Positions 5,642 to 6,964 of a stretch of DNA of 6,964 nucleotides are shown here, piece after piece. The stretch is taken from contig JAEWEI010000367.1 of NCBI GenBank assembly GCA_023389545.1, forward strand, positions 1 to 6,964, given 5' to 3'. The translations under genes were made by a program, and so were the position numbers. Numbering within the stretch: position 1 is the first letter of the stretch; the number at the start of each line of letters is the position of its first letter. The notes below the pieces were generated by a model, which saw only the letters and a program-made list of their open reading frames with translations, had not been told where the DNA came from and searched no databases. Source of the DNA: Actinomycetes bacterium (GTDB lineage Bacteria > Actinomycetota > Actinomycetes > Actinomycetales > Cellulomonadaceae).

Positions 5642-6838
5642 GTGTTCAAGATTACGGTGATCAGTAGCCCCGGCGCCGCCAAGTTTCCATACGATCCGAT
5701 GTGGGCGACCGACCTTAAGATATTGACTCAGTATGACGAGAACCTCGTCAAGCCCGCGATTCTATTCGCAGAACAGATCGACCTGCGAAGCGATCGTCTC
5801 GACATGGTGGCGATGGTAACAAGCAGGGCAATGTCACTTCGCTTCATGCCGATGCGAACCTTCTATGCATATGTTGGGCTTTCTGCCAGAAACGACCCGA
5901 AAGAGATTGAACTACTTGGCCTTTCGCCAGACATTCTGGCCAGGCCTGAGGATGTGGAACAGTTCTTTGACGGCAGTCCGATGTCAATGCCCGCGATTCG
6001 AGCGTTCTGGAAGAGTCACGAATCGCGACTCCAAGAGGCCGTCGCGGCGATCGGAGAAATTCATCGGCAGAGGCACGTTGATCTCTCAAGCCGGCCCCTA
6101 AACCAGCTCGTCGAGTCGGGTCTTCTAACGACTACGGGTTGGGCTGTTGGGGACGACGACCCATGGGCGCTCGCCTGGACGGACGAGGCTGAGTTCTTCG
6201 GGCGAATCATCGACGATCTGATCGGGAGCATGTCGTCCTGGGGAAGTGCGGTGCTGATCGAACCTGGGACGCGAACGTTCCTTCCGGGTCCCTGGCCGAG
6301 GCGGCACGCCGAGTTGGCACCCTCGTCTCCGGAGAGTCTTGCAATTGGCCTACTAGCGCGACTTCCGGCGTTAAAGGAGTTGCCAATCGAGGACCTGGTT
6401 GAGATTCGTAGCGACCTGAAGGACTACCTCGTGCCATTTCGGGCGGAGGTTATAGCCATGAGCGAAGAGCTCGCGGCTGAGGATCATCCCCCAAAGGGCT
6501 CTGACGCCACATCGGCAATTGACCATTTGTGGCACCGCCGCGTGCGACCGATTATGGCGGAGATGGACGCGAAGGTGAAGCGCGACGGATATCCACGGCA
6601 GTTACTCAATGCCTTTTCGGAGGATGCGGGATCGGTCGTATCCGCGGGCGCATCTGTGCTGCTGGCGGCGGGAAGCATCTACGCGGGGGTTGGATCCCTG
6701 ATCCCGGCGGCCGCCGCGGCGTCTGTTCCGTTCGTCCGCGCCCTGAACGCGAGCCTGAAAGCACGCGACTCAATTCGTGAGCAGCGCTTGTACTTCCTCT
6801 ATCAGGTGGAACAGCAGGCGGTGCGCCGCGCCAGATGA
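5642..6838 (+). CDS. Protein of unknown function with C-terminal Ala/Gly-rich hydrophobic segment
   Basis: 398 residues; I do not recognise a characterised family. It opens FKITVISSPGAAKFPYDPMW (2-21). A region of mixed helices and acidic residues follows, then LPIEDLVEIRSDLKDYLVPFR (247-267), an 'I..IR..L..Y...FR' helix seen in several uncharacterised families, then LWHRRVRPIMAEMDAKVKR (296-314). A hydrophobic Ala/Gly-rich segment at 329-366 (GSVVSAGASVLLAAGSIYAG, then VGSLIPAAAAASVPFV) is long enough to span a membrane once or as a hairpin, before a basic amphipathic tail. No signal peptide. GTG 5642 is chosen because AGGGGGA (5632-5638) precedes it and the protein begins with a compact strand; TTG 5576 upstream is open but unsupported. 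GC content and third-position GC are visibly lower than in all other genes here (codons such as ATA, TTA, AAG/GAA mixed), suggesting recent transfer. It stands alone, with a terminator directly after it. Confidence 0.8.
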   Translation: MFKITVISSPGAAKFPYDPMWATDLKILTQYDENLVKPAILFAEQIDLRSDRLDMVAMVTSRAMSLRFMPMRTFYAYVGLSARNDPKEIELLGLSPDILARPEDVEQFFDGSPMSMPAIRAFWKSHESRLQEAVAAIGEIHRQRHVDLSSRPLNQLVESGLLTTTGWAVGDDDPWALAWTDEAEFFGRIIDDLIGSMSSWGSAVLIEPGTRTFLPGPWPRRHAELAPSSPESLAIGLLARLPALKELPIEDLVEIRSDLKDYLVPFRAEVIAMSEELAAEDHPPKGSDATSAIDHLWHRRVRPIMAEMDAKVKRDGYPRQLLNAFSEDAGSVVSAGASVLLAAGSIYAGVGSLIPAAAAASVPFVRALNASLKARDSIREQRLYFLYQVEQQAVRRAR

Positions 6839-6842
6839 CGGG

Positions 6843-6866
6843 GCGGCCGAAGGCCGCACTTTACTT
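6843..6866 (+). terminator. Hairpin terminator after the unknown gene
   Basis: GCGGCC (6843-6848), loop GAA, GGCCGC (6852-6857), followed by ACTTTACTT. It begins four bases after the stop at 6836-6838, and its short T-rich tail makes it the best terminator-like structure in the window. Confidence 0.65.
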
Positions 6867-6964
6867 GAAATAGCAACATAACTCGGAGGTGACCCCGAGG
6901 GTCCTGGGGCAAGGGACGCAGCGCCCGCAGGCCGCGCAGCGGGCGAGGACGAACGGTCCCGCGG
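6867..6964 (+). other. Structured stretch at the right edge with a possible gene start
   Basis: After an AT-rich island (6858-6882) come nested inverted repeats: GGGAC (6913-6917) with GTCCC (6956-6960), enclosing CGCCCGC (6922-6928) with GCGGGCG (6939-6945). A strong Shine-Dalgarno-like GGAGGTGA (6885-6892) contains a GTG (6889) whose frame stays open to the window end (MTPRVLGQGTQRPQAAQ...). Because the binding site overlaps that start, it is not a convincing gene start, and the segment is left unassigned. Confidence 0.2.

Noticed and set aside
1..6964. CRISPR arrays, tRNA or rRNA genes, insertion sequences
   Set aside because: No regularly spaced repeats, no cloverleaf or rRNA-like sequence, and no transposase motifs were found on either strand.

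Overview
The window looks like chromosomal accessory DNA from a high-GC actinobacterium. Most genes use G or C at nearly every third codon position, GTG starts are frequent, and the proteins match actinobacterial versions of AbiE-type toxin-antitoxin modules, MmcQ/YjbR proteins and S66 LD-carboxypeptidases. The exact genus cannot be told from the sequence alone.

Left part (1-3055): two nucleotidyltransferase-type (type IV, AbiE/MenAT-like) toxin-antitoxin modules lie in tandem on the + strand. The first is the C-terminal end of an AbiEi-like antitoxin (2-172) followed by an AbiEii-like toxin gene (165-1096). That toxin gene has lost the stretch that should carry its catalytic DxD motif, and its reading frame is broken there. 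After a hairpin and a short intergenic stretch comes a second, apparently intact module of a different subtype: a 331-residue helix-turn-helix antitoxin (1293-2288) overlapping by ATGA a 256-residue nucleotidyltransferase toxin (2285-3055) with all expected active-site motifs.

Middle part (3056-3717): this is a scarred region. At 3135-3200, on the minus strand, lies a remnant of the last 21 codons and stop codon of an LD-carboxypeptidase gene. It matches the end of the intact gene 1.3 kb further right at 57 of 66 positions. Next to it are a perfect 7-bp hairpin, a possible short membrane-protein ORF, and two separate 7-bp tandem repeats, one of them inside that ORF.

Right part (3718-6964): two paralogous MmcQ/YjbR-family genes, coupled by an ATGA overlap, run into a convergent S66 LD-carboxypeptidase gene (minus strand, 16-bp overlap of the 3' ends). 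Divergent from the peptidase is a 398-residue protein of unknown function (5642-6838). It has clearly lower GC and mixed codon use, ends in an Ala/Gly-rich hydrophobic segment and is followed by a hairpin terminator; it is probably a later arrival. The last 100 bases are rich in inverted repeats, with one possible gene start.

Taken together the window reads as a turnover site where defence-type or stress-type modules have been inserted, broken and replaced next to a peptidase gene whose 3' end has been duplicated. No integrase, transposase, tRNA, rRNA or CRISPR array was seen.
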